Origin: JABFSM01 sp963762545
GTDB taxonomy: Bacteria > Gemmatimonadota > Gemmatimonadetes > Gemmatimonadales > GWC2-71-9
Assembly (NCBI GenBank): GCA_963762545.1
Contig: CAVXLC010000001.1
Location: 930,001-994,000 of the forward strand
DNA: 64,000 bases
Direction of reading: 5' to 3'
Part shown: piece after piece, positions 1 through 9,128 of the stretch
How the letters are laid out: each line of letters starts with the position of its first letter
How positions within the stretch are numbered: the stretch's first letter is position 1
The notes under the pieces: model-generated
What the model was told of the DNA's origin: nothing
Database searches by the model: none
Seen by the model: the letters and a program-made list of their open reading frames with translations, nothing else
Made by a program: the position numbers and the translations under genes

Positions 1-2
1 GG

Positions 3-2609
3 CCCGAGATCATCTTCGCCACCACGGTGCGGCATTACCGGGCCCCGATCGCGCCGCCGGGCGGTGGGTTCGGCGGCGGCGCGCCCCAAGCCGGGCCCAC
101 CGGCACCGCGCTGTACAAGTCCACCGACGAGGGCGTCACCTGGTCGCCGGTCTCCGGAAGCGGGCTGCCGCGCCTCAATGGCCGGACCTCCGTGGCCGTG
201 GCGATGCACACCGGCGCCCAACGGGTCTACCTCATCGGCAACTTCGGGCTGTATCGCTCGGACGACGGCGGCGGCTCCTGGCGACGGATGGATGCGGAGG
301 ATCCGCGCATTGCCAACGGGCAGGGGGGATACAACTGCGGCGTGTACGTGAGCTCGGTGAATCCCGACGTGGTCTACACCATCAGCACGTCGAGCTACAT
401 CTCCACGGACGGCGGCAACACCTTCACCGGCTGGAAGGGCGCCCCGGGCGGCGACGACCCGCAGCAGATGTGGATCGATCCCACCGATGGCCGGCGCATC
501 CTGCTCGGCATGGACCAGGGCGCCACCGTGACGCTGGACGGCGGCCGGACCTGGAGCACCTGGTACAACCAGTCCACCGACCAGGTCTATCACCTTTCGG
601 TGGACACGTCCTGGCCCTACTGGGTCTACGCCCCGCAGCAGGATGCCGGCGCCATCCGCACCCGGAGCCGCGGCAACTTCGGCGCGATCACGCCGATGGA
701 CTGGAATCCCGTGGGTGGATGGGAATGGGGCACGATCGTCGCGGATCCCCTCAATCCCGACCTGGTGTACGCCAGCGGCTCGGGGATGCTCCGGATCTCC
801 TATCCCAGCGAGCAGATCGTCAACGTGAGCCCGAGCGTGGATCCCGATCTCCGGCTTCGGGCCACCTCGTCCAATCCGATCATGTTCGCGCCCTGGAACC
901 CCAAGGAGCTGCTGGCCGGGTTCCAGTACCTCATGGCCACGACCGACGGCGGCATGCACTGGGTCAAGCTGAGTCCCGACCTGGGCTACCCGAAGGGACA
1001 GTCGCCCCCGCCCGATACCGTCGCGCGGACGCCCGGGGCGCCGCCCTCCGGCATCATCGAGACCTTCGCTCCCTCCACGGTGGCGAGGGGACTGATCTGG
1101 GTCGGCACCAACAACGGGCTCATCAAGCTCACCCGGGATGAGGGCAAGAGCTGGGACGACGTCACCATTCCCGGCCTGCCGGAACCGACCCGTGCCTTCG
1201 TGTCGATGATCGACGCCTCGCATCAGGATCCGGCGGAAGCCTACGTCGCCATCGACTACCACAACATCGCCGACTACACGCCCTGGCTGTTCCGCACGAA
1301 GGACTACGGGAAGACCTGGACCAAGATCGTGGGCGGCCTCCCGGCCGATCGGCCGGCGGGGAGCTTTGCCCGGGTGATCCGGTCCGACCCCAAGCGCGCC
1401 GGGCTCCTGTATGCCGGCACCGAGAGCTCGATGTATGTCTCCTTCGACGACGGCGACAACTGGCAGTCGCTGGCCCTCAATCTGCCCACCACGTCGTACC
1501 GGGACATCGCCTTCCGGGACAACGACCTGCTGGTCGGCACCTATGGGCGGGGCATCTGGGTGCTGGATGACATCTCGCCCCTGCGGCAGCTCACGCCGGC
1601 CATCGGCAGCGAGCCGGCCCATCTCTTCGCTCCCGCCGAGGCGATCCGGGTCCGCCGCAACGTGAACCAGGACACTCCGTTTCCGCCCGAGGTGCCCCAC
1701 GCCCTCAATCCTCCCGATGGGGCGCTGATCTACTACACCCTCTCGGCCCGGCCGGCGGGGGATATCACGCTGGATGTGCTCGATGCCGCGGGTCAGGTGG
1801 TGCGCCACATGTCGAGCGCGCCGATCACGCCGGTGGACGAGGCGGCGCGGCCGCCCCATCCCGGCTTCTGGCTCGAGACCCCGGCACCATTGCCGACGGC
1901 GACCGGCCTCAACCGGGTCAACTGGAACATCCGGTACGACGCACCGCCGGTGGGGAGCCACAGCTTCGAGATCAATGCGAATCCCGGGCTCACGCCGGCC
2001 TCGCCGGAGGGGCCGCTGGCCGCGCCGGGAGCCTACACGGTGCGCCTCACGGTCAACGGCAAGAGCTTCACGCAGCCGTTGACCGTGCGAAACGATCCCC
2101 GGTCCCCCGCGACCCTGGCCGACGTGAAGGCCCAGAGCGCGCTGGCGGTCCGGGTGTTCCAGGGAACCCGGGCGGCGTGGGAGGGATACCAGCAGGTGAC
2201 TGCCCTGAAAGCGGCGGTGACGGCCGCCAACGCGCCCGGCGCGCCGGCGGAGGTGGCCACCGCGGCGGCGGCCTTCCTGACCCGGCTCAACGAAGTGGGC
2301 GGCAGCGCCGGCCGGGGCCGGTTCGGCGGCGGATTCGGCAATCAGGGCGGGCCGTCACCGCTGCCCAGCTTCCTCCGGGTCAGCGGCCGCCTGGCGGGGC
2401 TGCTCGGCACCCTCGGCGCCGGCGACATGGCGCCCAACGAGCCGGTGCTCCACGCTGTCGCCGGTGCCTGTGGCGATCTCAAGACGGCGGCGGCCACCTG
2501 GCGCTCGGTGCAGGAGAAGGACCTCGCCGCCTTCAACGCGGTGCTGACGAAGAACAACCTCAAACCGGTCGCGGCGGCCGCCTCCATGGCCGCGGTGCCA
2601 GGATGTTGA
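3..2609 (+). CDS. BNR/sortilin (VPS10)-like repeat protein, 5'-truncated by the window
   Basis: The reading frame is open to the window edge (PEIIFATTVRHYRAP...), so the true start lies upstream; a GTG at 27 is available but falls inside a conserved-looking stretch. The visible 868 residues carry repeated BNR/Asp-box-type strands (STDEGVTWSPV, SDDGGGSWRRM, STDGGNTF, TLDGGRTW, TTDGGMHW, TRDEGKSW, SFDDGDNW) over roughly the first 520 residues, as expected for a beta-propeller. A C-terminal domain follows with the 'GLNRVNWNIRYDAPP' strand typical of secreted sortilin-like proteins of this family. Probably extracytoplasmic; any signal peptide would be upstream of the window. The substrate is unknown. 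A glycosidase function is often annotated from BNR repeats but nothing seen here proves it. Ends TGA, 46 bp before deoC. Confidence 0.8.
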   Translation, partial: PEIIFATTVRHYRAPIAPPGGGFGGGAPQAGPTGTALYKSTDEGVTWSPVSGSGLPRLNGRTSVAVAMHTGAQRVYLIGNFGLYRSDDGGGSWRRMDAEDPRIANGQGGYNCGVYVSSVNPDVVYTISTSSYISTDGGNTFTGWKGAPGGDDPQQMWIDPTDGRRILLGMDQGATVTLDGGRTWSTWYNQSTDQVYHLSVDTSWPYWVYAPQQDAGAIRTRSRGNFGAITPMDWNPVGGWEWGTIVADPLNPDLVYASGSGMLRISYPSEQIVNVSPSVDPDLRLRATSSNPIMFAPWNPKELLAGFQYLMATTDGGMHWVKLSPDLGYPKGQSPPPDTVARTPGAPPSGIIETFAPSTVARGLIWVGTNNGLIKLTRDEGKSWDDVTIPGLPEPTRAFVSMIDASHQDPAEAYVAIDYHNIADYTPWLFRTKDYGKTWTKIVGGLPADRPAGSFARVIRSDPKRAGLLYAGTESSMYVSFDDGDNWQSLALNLPTTSYRDIAFRDNDLLVGTYGRGIWVLDDISPLRQLTPAIGSEPAHLFAPAEAIRVRRNVNQDTPFPPEVPHALNPPDGALIYYTLSARPAGDITLDVLDAAGQVVRHMSSAPITPVDEAARPPHPGFWLETPAPLPTATGLNRVNWNIRYDAPPVGSHSFEINANPGLTPASPEGPLAAPGAYTVRLTVNGKSFTQPLTVRNDPRSPATLADVKAQSALAVRVFQGTRAAWEGYQQVTALKAAVTAANAPGAPAEVATAAAAFLTRLNEVGGSAGRGRFGGGFGNQGGPSPLPSFLRVSGRLAGLLGTLGAGDMAPNEPVLHAVAGACGDLKTAAATWRSVQEKDLAAFNAVLTKNNLKPVAAAASMAAVPGC

Positions 2610-2617
2610 GCGCGGCG

Positions 2618-2646
2618 GTGACATAGCCCGATCCCGACGCTACCTT
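2618..2646 (+). promoter_or_regulatory. Candidate sigma-70-type promoter for deoC-ALDH16
   Basis: GTGACA at 2618-2623 (5 of 6 matches to TTGACA), a 17-nt spacer, then TACCTT at 2641-2646. Transcription would start about 2653, only a few bases before the deoC ATG at 2656, so the mRNA may be leaderless; no Shine-Dalgarno precedes that ATG. Inferred from spacing and sequence only. Confidence 0.4.
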
Positions 2647-2655
2647 CAGCGAGTC

Positions 2656-3685
2656 ATGGCGACACCGACCAAGTCCTCGCGGTACGGGACCTCCCAACCG
2701 CAGCGACCGGCCGCGCCCCCGCAGCCGTCGGCGGCGTTTCCGCGGAACCCCGGCATGCCGCTCGATCTGGGGTGGATCCGGGACATCCGGATCAATCGGA
2801 GCGCGGTGGAACGCCGCGCGGCCACCATTCCGACTCGCCGCTCGGTCAAGACCGCCTGGCAGGCGGGCTGGCTGCTCCGCGCCGTCTCGTTGATCGATCT
2901 CACGACGCTGTCGGGCGACGACACGCCCGGGCGGGTCCTGCGCCTCTGCGCCAAGGCGCGCCATCCGGTGCGCCAGGATCTGCTGGAGGCGCTGGGCGCG
3001 GGAGACCTGGGCCTCACGGTGGCCGCGGTGTGCGTCTACCACGCCTTCGTGGAGACGGCGGTCCGGGCCCTCGAGGGGAGCGGCATTCCGGTGGCCGCGG
3101 TGTCCGCCGGATTTCCCGCCGGGCTCTCGCCGCTCCGGCTGCGGATCGCCGAGATCGAGGCCTCGGTGGCGGCCGGCGCCCGGGAGATCGACATCGTCAT
3201 CACCCGCGCCCACGTGCTCACCGCCAACTGGACCGCGCTCTACGACGAGGTGAAGGCCTTCCGCGCTGCGGCCGGTCCGGCCCATCTCAAGGCGATTCTC
3301 GCTACCGGGGAGCTGGGCACCCTGCGGGACGTGGCCCGCGCCAGCGTCGTGGCGATGATGGCGGGCGCCGACTTCATCAAGACCTCCACCGGGCAAGGAA
3401 GCGGTCAACGCGACGCTCCCCTTCGGCATCGTGATGGCGCGGCAGATCCGGGAGTTCCGGGAGCGCACCGGCTACTTCGTCGGGCTCAAGCCGGCCGGCG
3501 GCATCCGCACCGCCAAGCAGTCGCTCGACTGGCTGGCCATGATCAAGGAAGACCTGGGAGACCGGTGGCTCCGTCCCGACCTGTTCCGCTTCGGCGCCAG
3601 CAGCCTCCTCACCGATATCGAGCGGCAGCTCGAGCACTACGCCACCGGACGTTACTCCGCGGCCCATCGCCACCCCATGGCCTGA
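2656..3685 (+). CDS. deoC: Deoxyribose-phosphate aldolase (DeoC), frameshifted by one extra base
   Basis: Class I aldolase that cleaves 2-deoxyribose-5-phosphate to glyceraldehyde-3-phosphate and acetaldehyde in deoxynucleoside catabolism. The Schiff-base lysine motif GADFIKTSTG is seen with Lys242, and the second active-site lysine lies in VGLKPAGGIRT, followed by RFGASSLL near the C terminus. These two blocks are in different frames. At 3391-3394 the sequence reads gggc where one G fewer would give KTSTGKEAVNATLPFG and join them. As written the protein shifts out of frame after KTSTG. The N terminus is longer than in E. coli DeoC (about 75 extra residues), closer to longer family members. 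The stop TGA is one base from the ALDH start, so the two are co-transcribed; acetaldehyde from DeoC is the likely ALDH substrate. Confidence 0.88.
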
Positions 3686-3686
3686 C

Positions 3687-6086
3687 ATGACGACGGTCCG
3701 GGAATCGTTCGAATCCATGGCGTGGGGGCCGGCCCCGGAGTCGGCGGCAACGGCCGAGGCGTGGCTGGCGACCGCACGGCCGCGCGTTCGGGCACTACGT
3801 CGGCGGCGCCTGGACCGCGCCGGGCGCCGAGCAGTTCGACAGCGTCAATCCCGGCCACCGGCGCGGCGCTCGCGCGCGTCACGGCCGGGAGCGGGGACGA
3901 TGTCGACGGCGGCGGTGGCCGCGGCCCGCGCGGCGCAGCCGGGATGGTGGGCGCTGGGCGGCCACGCGCGGGCCCGCTGGCTGTACGCGCTGGCGCGCCA
4001 GATCCAGCGCAACAGCCGGCTCTTCGCGGTGGTGGAGACGCTGGACAACGGCAAGCCGATCCGCGAATCCCGGGATATCGACATTCCGCTGGTGGCGCGG
4101 CATTTCTACTACCACGCCGGCTGGGCCCAGCTCATGGACACCGAGCTCCCGGGTTATGGGCCGGTCGGGGTGGTGGGGCAGATCATCCCCTGGAACTTTC
4201 CCCTGCTGATGCTGGCCTGGAAGATCGCGCCCGCGCTCGCGATGGGAAACACGGTGGTGCTCAAGCCCGCCGAGTTCACCTCGCTCACCGCGCTGCTGTT
4301 CGCGGACTGCTGCCACGCCATCGGCCTGCCGGCCGGCGTGGTGAACATCGTCACCGGCGACGGCCGCACCGGGGCCGCCCTGGTGGATCATCCCGGCGTG
4401 GACAAGATCGCCTTCACCGGCTCGACCGAGGTGGGGCGGATCATCCGCACCGCCACCGCGGGCAGCGGGAAGAGGCTGTCGCTCGAGCTGGGCGGCAAAT
4501 CCCCCTTCATCGTCTTCGAGGACGCCGACCTCGACAGCGTCGTCGAGGGCGTGGTGGACGCGATCTGGTTCAACCAGGGGCAGGTCTGCTGCGCCGGCTC
4601 CCGGATCCTGGCGCAGGAGAGCATCGCCGCCCGGCTGGTGGAGAAGCTCCGCGCGCGCATGGAAACCCTGCGGATCGGTAACCCGCTCGACAAGGCGGTG
4701 GACATCGGCGCGATCGTGGCGCCGGTCCAGCTCGAGATCATCCAGGGGCTGGTGCAGAAGGGCATCGACGAAGGCGCCACCTGCTGGCAACCTTCCTGGA
4801 GCCTGCCCAAGGACGGGTTGTTCTATCCACCCACCCTCTTCACCGAGGTGACGCCGGCCGCCACGATCGCCCAGGTGGAAATCTTCGGGCCGGTGGTGGT
4901 GCTGATGACGTTCCGGACCCCCGCGGAATCGGTCGAGATCGCCAACAACACCCGCTACGGGCTGGCCGCGAGCGTCTGGAGCGACAACCTCAACACCGCG
5001 CTCGACATCGCCCCGCAGCTCAAGGCCGGCACGGTGTGGGTCAATTGCACCAACCTGTTCGACGCGGCGAGCGGCTTCGGCGGGTACCGCGAGTCTGGCT
5101 ATGGGAGGGAGGGCGGGAAGGAGGGGCTCTGGGAGTACGTGAAGGCGGCACAGCGGGAAGACGGGACGGCGGGAAGTGGTGCCGCGGCATCGGCAAGCCT
5201 CCCGTCCTTCCGTCCTCCCGTCGTCTCGTCCGCCATCCCACCCATCGACCGTACCGCCAAGCTCTACATCGGCGGCAAGCAGGTGCGCCCCGACTCCGGC
5301 TATTCGCTGCCGGTGGCCGACTCGGCCGGCCGCACCATCGGCGAGGTGGGCCGCGGCAACCGCAAGGACATCCGCAACGCGGTCGAGGCCGCCCACCAGG
5401 CGGAAGCGGCCTGGGCCACGGCGTCGGCGCACCTCCGGGCCCAGATTCTGTACTACGTCGCGGAGAACCTCGCGGTCCGTCAGACGGAATTTGCGGACCG
5501 GCTGTCCGCCCTCTCCGCCGCCTCGCCCGCCGACGCGGGAGCGGAAGTGGCGGCGGCCATCCAGCGCGCCTTTGCCTACGCCGCGTGGGCCGACAAGTAC
5601 GACGGCCGGGTCCACGCCACGCCGTTTCGCAACGTCACGCTGGCGATGAACGAGCCGATCGGCGTGATGGGGCTGGTGGCGCCCACCGAGGCGCCGCTGC
5701 TGGGCTTCCTGTCGCTGGTGCTGCCGGCGGTGGCCATGGGCAACTGCGTCGTCGCGGTGCCCTCGGAGCGCTGGCCGCTCCTTGCCACCGATCTGTACCA
5801 GGTGTTCGACACGTCCGATGTGCCCGGTGGCGTGATCAACATCGTGACCGGGAGCCGGCGCGAGCTGGCCCCGGTGCTGGCGGCGCACGACGACGTGGAT
5901 GCGGTCTGGTTCTACGGACCCCGGGATGAGGCGGCCGAGGTGGAGAAGCTGTCCGCCGGCAACATGAAGCGGTGTCACGTCGAGTGGAGTCAGCGGGACT
6001 GGATGGACCGCCGCGAGGGCGAGGGGGAGGAGTTCCTTCGCGAGGCGACCCAGGTCAAGAACATCTGGGTACCCTACGGGGCCTGA
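3687..6086 (+). CDS. Two-domain aldehyde dehydrogenase, ALDH16 type
   Basis: About 799 residues with two ALDH-fold halves. The first half has the catalytic cysteine in FNQGQVCCAGSR (Cys301) and the general-base glutamate in LELGGK (Glu267), plus PWNFPLLM and GFGGYRESGYGREGG. The second half (about 515-799) keeps the fold (NEPIGVMGLVAPTEAPLLG, GGVINIVTG) but has no catalytic Cys or Glu motif, as in the ALDH16 family, whose second domain is non-catalytic. NAD(P)-dependent oxidation of an aldehyde is expected; next to deoC, acetaldehyde is the natural guess. Residues 30-74 are out of frame. Extra single bases near 3774, 3853 and 3908 shift the frame three times and so restore it; correcting them gives ATHGRAFGHYVGGAWTAP, then ATGAALARVTAGSGDDVD. 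A G/C-rich repeat lies in the linker between the two halves. Confidence 0.88.
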   Translation: MTTVRESFESMAWGPAPESAATAEAWLATARPRVRALRRRRLDRAGRRAVRQRQSRPPARRSRASRPGAGTMSTAAVAAARAAQPGWWALGGHARARWLYALARQIQRNSRLFAVVETLDNGKPIRESRDIDIPLVARHFYYHAGWAQLMDTELPGYGPVGVVGQIIPWNFPLLMLAWKIAPALAMGNTVVLKPAEFTSLTALLFADCCHAIGLPAGVVNIVTGDGRTGAALVDHPGVDKIAFTGSTEVGRIIRTATAGSGKRLSLELGGKSPFIVFEDADLDSVVEGVVDAIWFNQGQVCCAGSRILAQESIAARLVEKLRARMETLRIGNPLDKAVDIGAIVAPVQLEIIQGLVQKGIDEGATCWQPSWSLPKDGLFYPPTLFTEVTPAATIAQVEIFGPVVVLMTFRTPAESVEIANNTRYGLAASVWSDNLNTALDIAPQLKAGTVWVNCTNLFDAASGFGGYRESGYGREGGKEGLWEYVKAAQREDGTAGSGAAASASLPSFRPPVVSSAIPPIDRTAKLYIGGKQVRPDSGYSLPVADSAGRTIGEVGRGNRKDIRNAVEAAHQAEAAWATASAHLRAQILYYVAENLAVRQTEFADRLSALSAASPADAGAEVAAAIQRAFAYAAWADKYDGRVHATPFRNVTLAMNEPIGVMGLVAPTEAPLLGFLSLVLPAVAMGNCVVAVPSERWPLLATDLYQVFDTSDVPGGVINIVTGSRRELAPVLAAHDDVDAVWFYGPRDEAAEVEKLSAGNMKRCHVEWSQRDWMDRREGEGEEFLREATQVKNIWVPYGA
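5152..5231 (+). repeat. G/C-rich degenerate inverted repeat inside the ALDH16 linker
   Basis: The left arm (5152-5175) is built of GGGAAGACGGGACGG-like units. The right arm (5198-5231) is its imperfect reverse complement, CCTCCCGTCCTTCCGTCC-like. About 22 nt separate them. It encodes the low-complexity linker between the two ALDH domains. The same CTCCCGTCCT units recur at 42028-42060. Confidence 0.5.
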
Positions 6087-6096
6087 GCCGGTTCGC

Positions 6097-6124
6097 TTGA
6101 CATGCCGGGCCCGGGTCGTAGGTT
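6097..6124 (+). promoter_or_regulatory. Candidate promoter of the GAF-kinase operon
   Basis: A perfect TTGACA at 6097-6102, a 16-nt spacer, then TAGGTT at 6119-6124, in the only gap (60 bp) before 15 kb of overlapping signalling genes. This suggests the whole cluster to 21412 can be read from one promoter. Confidence 0.5.
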
Positions 6125-6146
6125 CTCAAGTCACTTCTCCCGGTAA

Positions 6147-9128
6147 GTGTCACCCTCCCGGCGATCGACCGGAGGCCCCACGCCCAAACGCAGCACGTCC
6201 CGGTCATCCCGCGCCAAGCGGGATGGAAGCCTCGCCCGGCGGCAGTCGTCGCTGCTCCGCCTGAGCGCAGCCATCGCCTCCGCCCAGACGGAGTCGGAGG
6301 TCTGCCTGGCCGTCGTGGACGGCCTCCACGACGAAGCCCTGGGTTACGATTTCCTGGGACTCTTCCTCCTCGACCCGCCCACCGGCGACCGGGTGCTCCA
6401 CGCCAGCGTCGGCTGGGCCGACATTCCCATCCACATGCGGGTCCCTCCCGGGCAGGGATTGAGCGACCGCCCCATCCGGGACCGCCAGCTCCGCTACACG
6501 GCCGACGTGACCCGGGAGAAGGGGTACGTCTCCAGTCTCAACAGCGGGTCCGAGGTGGACGTGCCGCTGCTGGCCGGACCCGACGTGCTCGGGGTCCTGG
6601 TGGTGGAGAGCCGGGACCGCAACGCCTTCGGTCCCGTGGACTTCGAGATCCTCACCGCGGCGGCCCAGCAGGCGAGTATCGCGATCGGCCGGGTCCGGCT
6701 GCTCGAGGAGCAGAGCCGGCTCCTCACCGAGGAGCGCCGCCGGGCCGACGAGCGGGAGGCGCTCCTCGCCACGATTACCGATCTCTCATCCGAGCTCGAG
6801 CTCTCCCGGCTCCTGCACGCCGTCCTGGCCCGCGCCGTCACCCTGCTGGGATCCGCCGGCGGGGAGCTGGCCATTCACGACGAGACCAGGGGGGACCTGG
6901 TCATCGCGGCGAACTACAACATGCAGGAGAGCTCCATCGGGACCCGGCTCAAGCTCGGCGAGGGCGCGATGGGGCATGTGGTCCAGTCCGGCGAGCAGAT
7001 GTTCATTCCGGACTACCAGGCCTGGTCGGGACGTTCCGGGCAGTATGCCCGGATCGATGCCCGCGCCGTGGTCGTGGCACCGCTGCTCATCGGCGGGCAC
7101 CCGGTCGGGGCGATCAACGTCTGGCACGAGGACCCGTCCCGCACTTTTACCGTGGCGGACCAGCAGCTGCTCAGCCTCTTCGGCCAGCAGGCGGCCATCG
7201 CCCTCGAGAACGCCCGCCTCTACACCGCGGCCCAGCGGGAGCGGCGCTACTTCGAGGTGCTGGTCCGGAACAGCCCGGTGGCCATCGTGGCGCTCGATCT
7301 GGAGGACCGGATCCTCTCCTGTAACCCGGCCTTCGAGCGGCTCTACCTGTACACCCAGGACGAGGTGGTCGGGCGGAACCTCGACGAGCTGATCACCACC
7401 TCGGAAACCCGGTCCGAGGCGATGGGGTACAGCCGGCAGGCCCGCGACGACCAGCCAGTGCAGGTGATTACCCGGCGGCGCCGCAAGGACGGCAGCCTGG
7501 TGGACGTCGAGGTGCTCGCCGTCCCGGTGGTCATCGGAGGCGAGCGGGTCGGCCTGATGGGACTCTACCACGACGTGACCGAGCTGCTCGCGGCCCGCAA
7601 GGCGTCGGAAGCGGCCAATCACGCCAAGAGCCAGTTCCTGGCCAACATGAGCCACGAGCTGCGCACCCCGCTCAACGCCATCATCGGCTACAGCGAGATG
7701 CTGGAAGAGGAGGCCGCCGAGCGGGGCCACCACGACTACGTGCCCGACCTGCAGAAGATCCGCTCCGCCGGCCGGCACCTCCTGGCCCTGATCAACGATG
7801 TGCTCGATCTCTCCAAGATCGAGGCCGGGAAGATGGAGCTGCACCTGGAGACGTTCGAGCTGGCGCCGGTCCTCGACGCGGTGGCCACGACGGTGGCACC
7901 GCTGATCGAGAAGAACGGCAACGTGCTCGAGCTGGAGCTGGCCGACGACCTGGGTGCCATGCGGGCCGATGCGACCCGGGTGCGCCAGGTGCTGTTCAAC
8001 CTGTTGTCCAACGCCAGCAAGTTCACCGAGCATGGGCGCATCACCTTGGGGGTCACCCGCGAGCCCGGCCCCGACGGCGACACGATGTGCTTCGCGGTGC
8101 GGGATACCGGGATCGGCATGACGCCGGAGCAGCTGGACCGGCTGTTCCAGGCGTTCTCCCAGGCGGAGGCATCTACCGCCAGCAAGTACGGCGGGACCGG
8201 ATTGGGCCTCGCCATCAGCCGCATGTTCTGTGAGATGATGGGCGGGGGCATTTCCGTCAGCAGCACGCCCGGCGCCGGCACCACCTTCGTCGTGCGACTC
8301 CCGTCCGAGGTGCGTCAGCCCCGGGAGCGCGTCGCGGTGCCGGCCGCCGCGGTCGATGCGTCCGGCCTGGTCGGAACGGTACTGGTGATCGACGACGATC
8401 CGGCCGCGCGGCAGCTCCTGGTCCGGATGCTGGGCAAGGAGGGGTTCCGGGTGGTCGAGGCCGCCAGCGGCGAGGCCGGCCTCGCCCTGGCGCGAATGGA
8501 ACGGCCCGACGTCATCACGCTCGACGTGCTGATGCCCGGGATGGACGGCTGGGGCGTGCTCGCCGCGCTCAAGAGCGACGCCGCGCTGGCGTCCATCCCG
8601 GTGGTCATGCTCACGATCATGGATCAGGAGCATCTGGGCTTTTCCCTCGGGGCCGCCGAGTATCTCACCAAGCCGGTCGAGCGGGCCCAGCTCGCGGCGG
8701 TGCTGGCCCGCTATCGCCGCCCCTCGGGGGCGGGCGTGCTGGTGGTGGAGGATGATCCGGCCACCCGGGCGGTGTTGCGTCGCTCGCTCGAGAAGGAAGG
8801 CTGGGCCGTCACCGAGGCCGAGAACGGGCGGGTGGGTCTCGAGCGGGTGGCGGCCGATCCGCCCGCGCTGATCCTCCTCGATCTCATGATGCCGGAGATG
8901 GACGGCTTCGAGTTCCTCGACGGGCTCCGGTCCCGCGGGCTGGCCGGCGCGGCGCCGGTCGTGGTCCTCACCGCCAAGGAGCTGACCGACGAGGACCGGC
9001 TGCGGCTCAACGGCGGCGTTCGTGAGGTCGTGCAGAAGCGGCCGCAGGACATCGACCTGCTGCTGGAGGATGTCCGCCTCCGGGTCGCCGCGCACGCCCG
9101 CAGCTCCGTTCCGGGGACCCCCGCATGA
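6147..9128 (+). CDS. Hybrid sensor histidine kinase, GAF-GAF-PAS-HisKA-HATPase-REC-REC
   Basis: Soluble hybrid kinase (993 aa from GTG 6147; no membrane segment seen). Order: GAF1 about 36-190, a helical linker (ERRRADEREALLATI), GAF2 about 214-360, PAS about 368-485, HisKA with phospho-acceptor His503 in NMSHELRTPLN, HATPase with N-box LFNLLSNASKF and G-boxes DTGIGM and GGTGLGL, REC1 with Asp793 in LDVLMPGMDG, REC2 with Asp912 in LDLMMPEMDG. All catalytic motifs look intact. The start is unsure: the only good Shine-Dalgarno (GGAGG, 6171-6175) sits 4 nt before an in-frame ACG at 6180, not before an ATG/GTG. The stop overlaps the next ATG (ATGA at 9125). GAF ligand unknown. First gene of the relay operon. 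Confidence 0.9.
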   Translation: MSPSRRSTGGPTPKRSTSRSSRAKRDGSLARRQSSLLRLSAAIASAQTESEVCLAVVDGLHDEALGYDFLGLFLLDPPTGDRVLHASVGWADIPIHMRVPPGQGLSDRPIRDRQLRYTADVTREKGYVSSLNSGSEVDVPLLAGPDVLGVLVVESRDRNAFGPVDFEILTAAAQQASIAIGRVRLLEEQSRLLTEERRRADEREALLATITDLSSELELSRLLHAVLARAVTLLGSAGGELAIHDETRGDLVIAANYNMQESSIGTRLKLGEGAMGHVVQSGEQMFIPDYQAWSGRSGQYARIDARAVVVAPLLIGGHPVGAINVWHEDPSRTFTVADQQLLSLFGQQAAIALENARLYTAAQRERRYFEVLVRNSPVAIVALDLEDRILSCNPAFERLYLYTQDEVVGRNLDELITTSETRSEAMGYSRQARDDQPVQVITRRRRKDGSLVDVEVLAVPVVIGGERVGLMGLYHDVTELLAARKASEAANHAKSQFLANMSHELRTPLNAIIGYSEMLEEEAAERGHHDYVPDLQKIRSAGRHLLALINDVLDLSKIEAGKMELHLETFELAPVLDAVATTVAPLIEKNGNVLELELADDLGAMRADATRVRQVLFNLLSNASKFTEHGRITLGVTREPGPDGDTMCFAVRDTGIGMTPEQLDRLFQAFSQAEASTASKYGGTGLGLAISRMFCEMMGGGISVSSTPGAGTTFVVRLPSEVRQPRERVAVPAAAVDASGLVGTVLVIDDDPAARQLLVRMLGKEGFRVVEAASGEAGLALARMERPDVITLDVLMPGMDGWGVLAALKSDAALASIPVVMLTIMDQEHLGFSLGAAEYLTKPVERAQLAAVLARYRRPSGAGVLVVEDDPATRAVLRRSLEKEGWAVTEAENGRVGLERVAADPPALILLDLMMPEMDGFEFLDGLRSRGLAGAAPVVVLTAKELTDEDRLRLNGGVREVVQKRPQDIDLLLEDVRLRVAAHARSSVPGTPA

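Noticed and set aside
5240..6086. Second ALDH domain as a separate gene
   Set aside because: The frame is continuous with the first domain, no start or Shine-Dalgarno is present, and the fused layout with an inactive second half is the known ALDH16 form.
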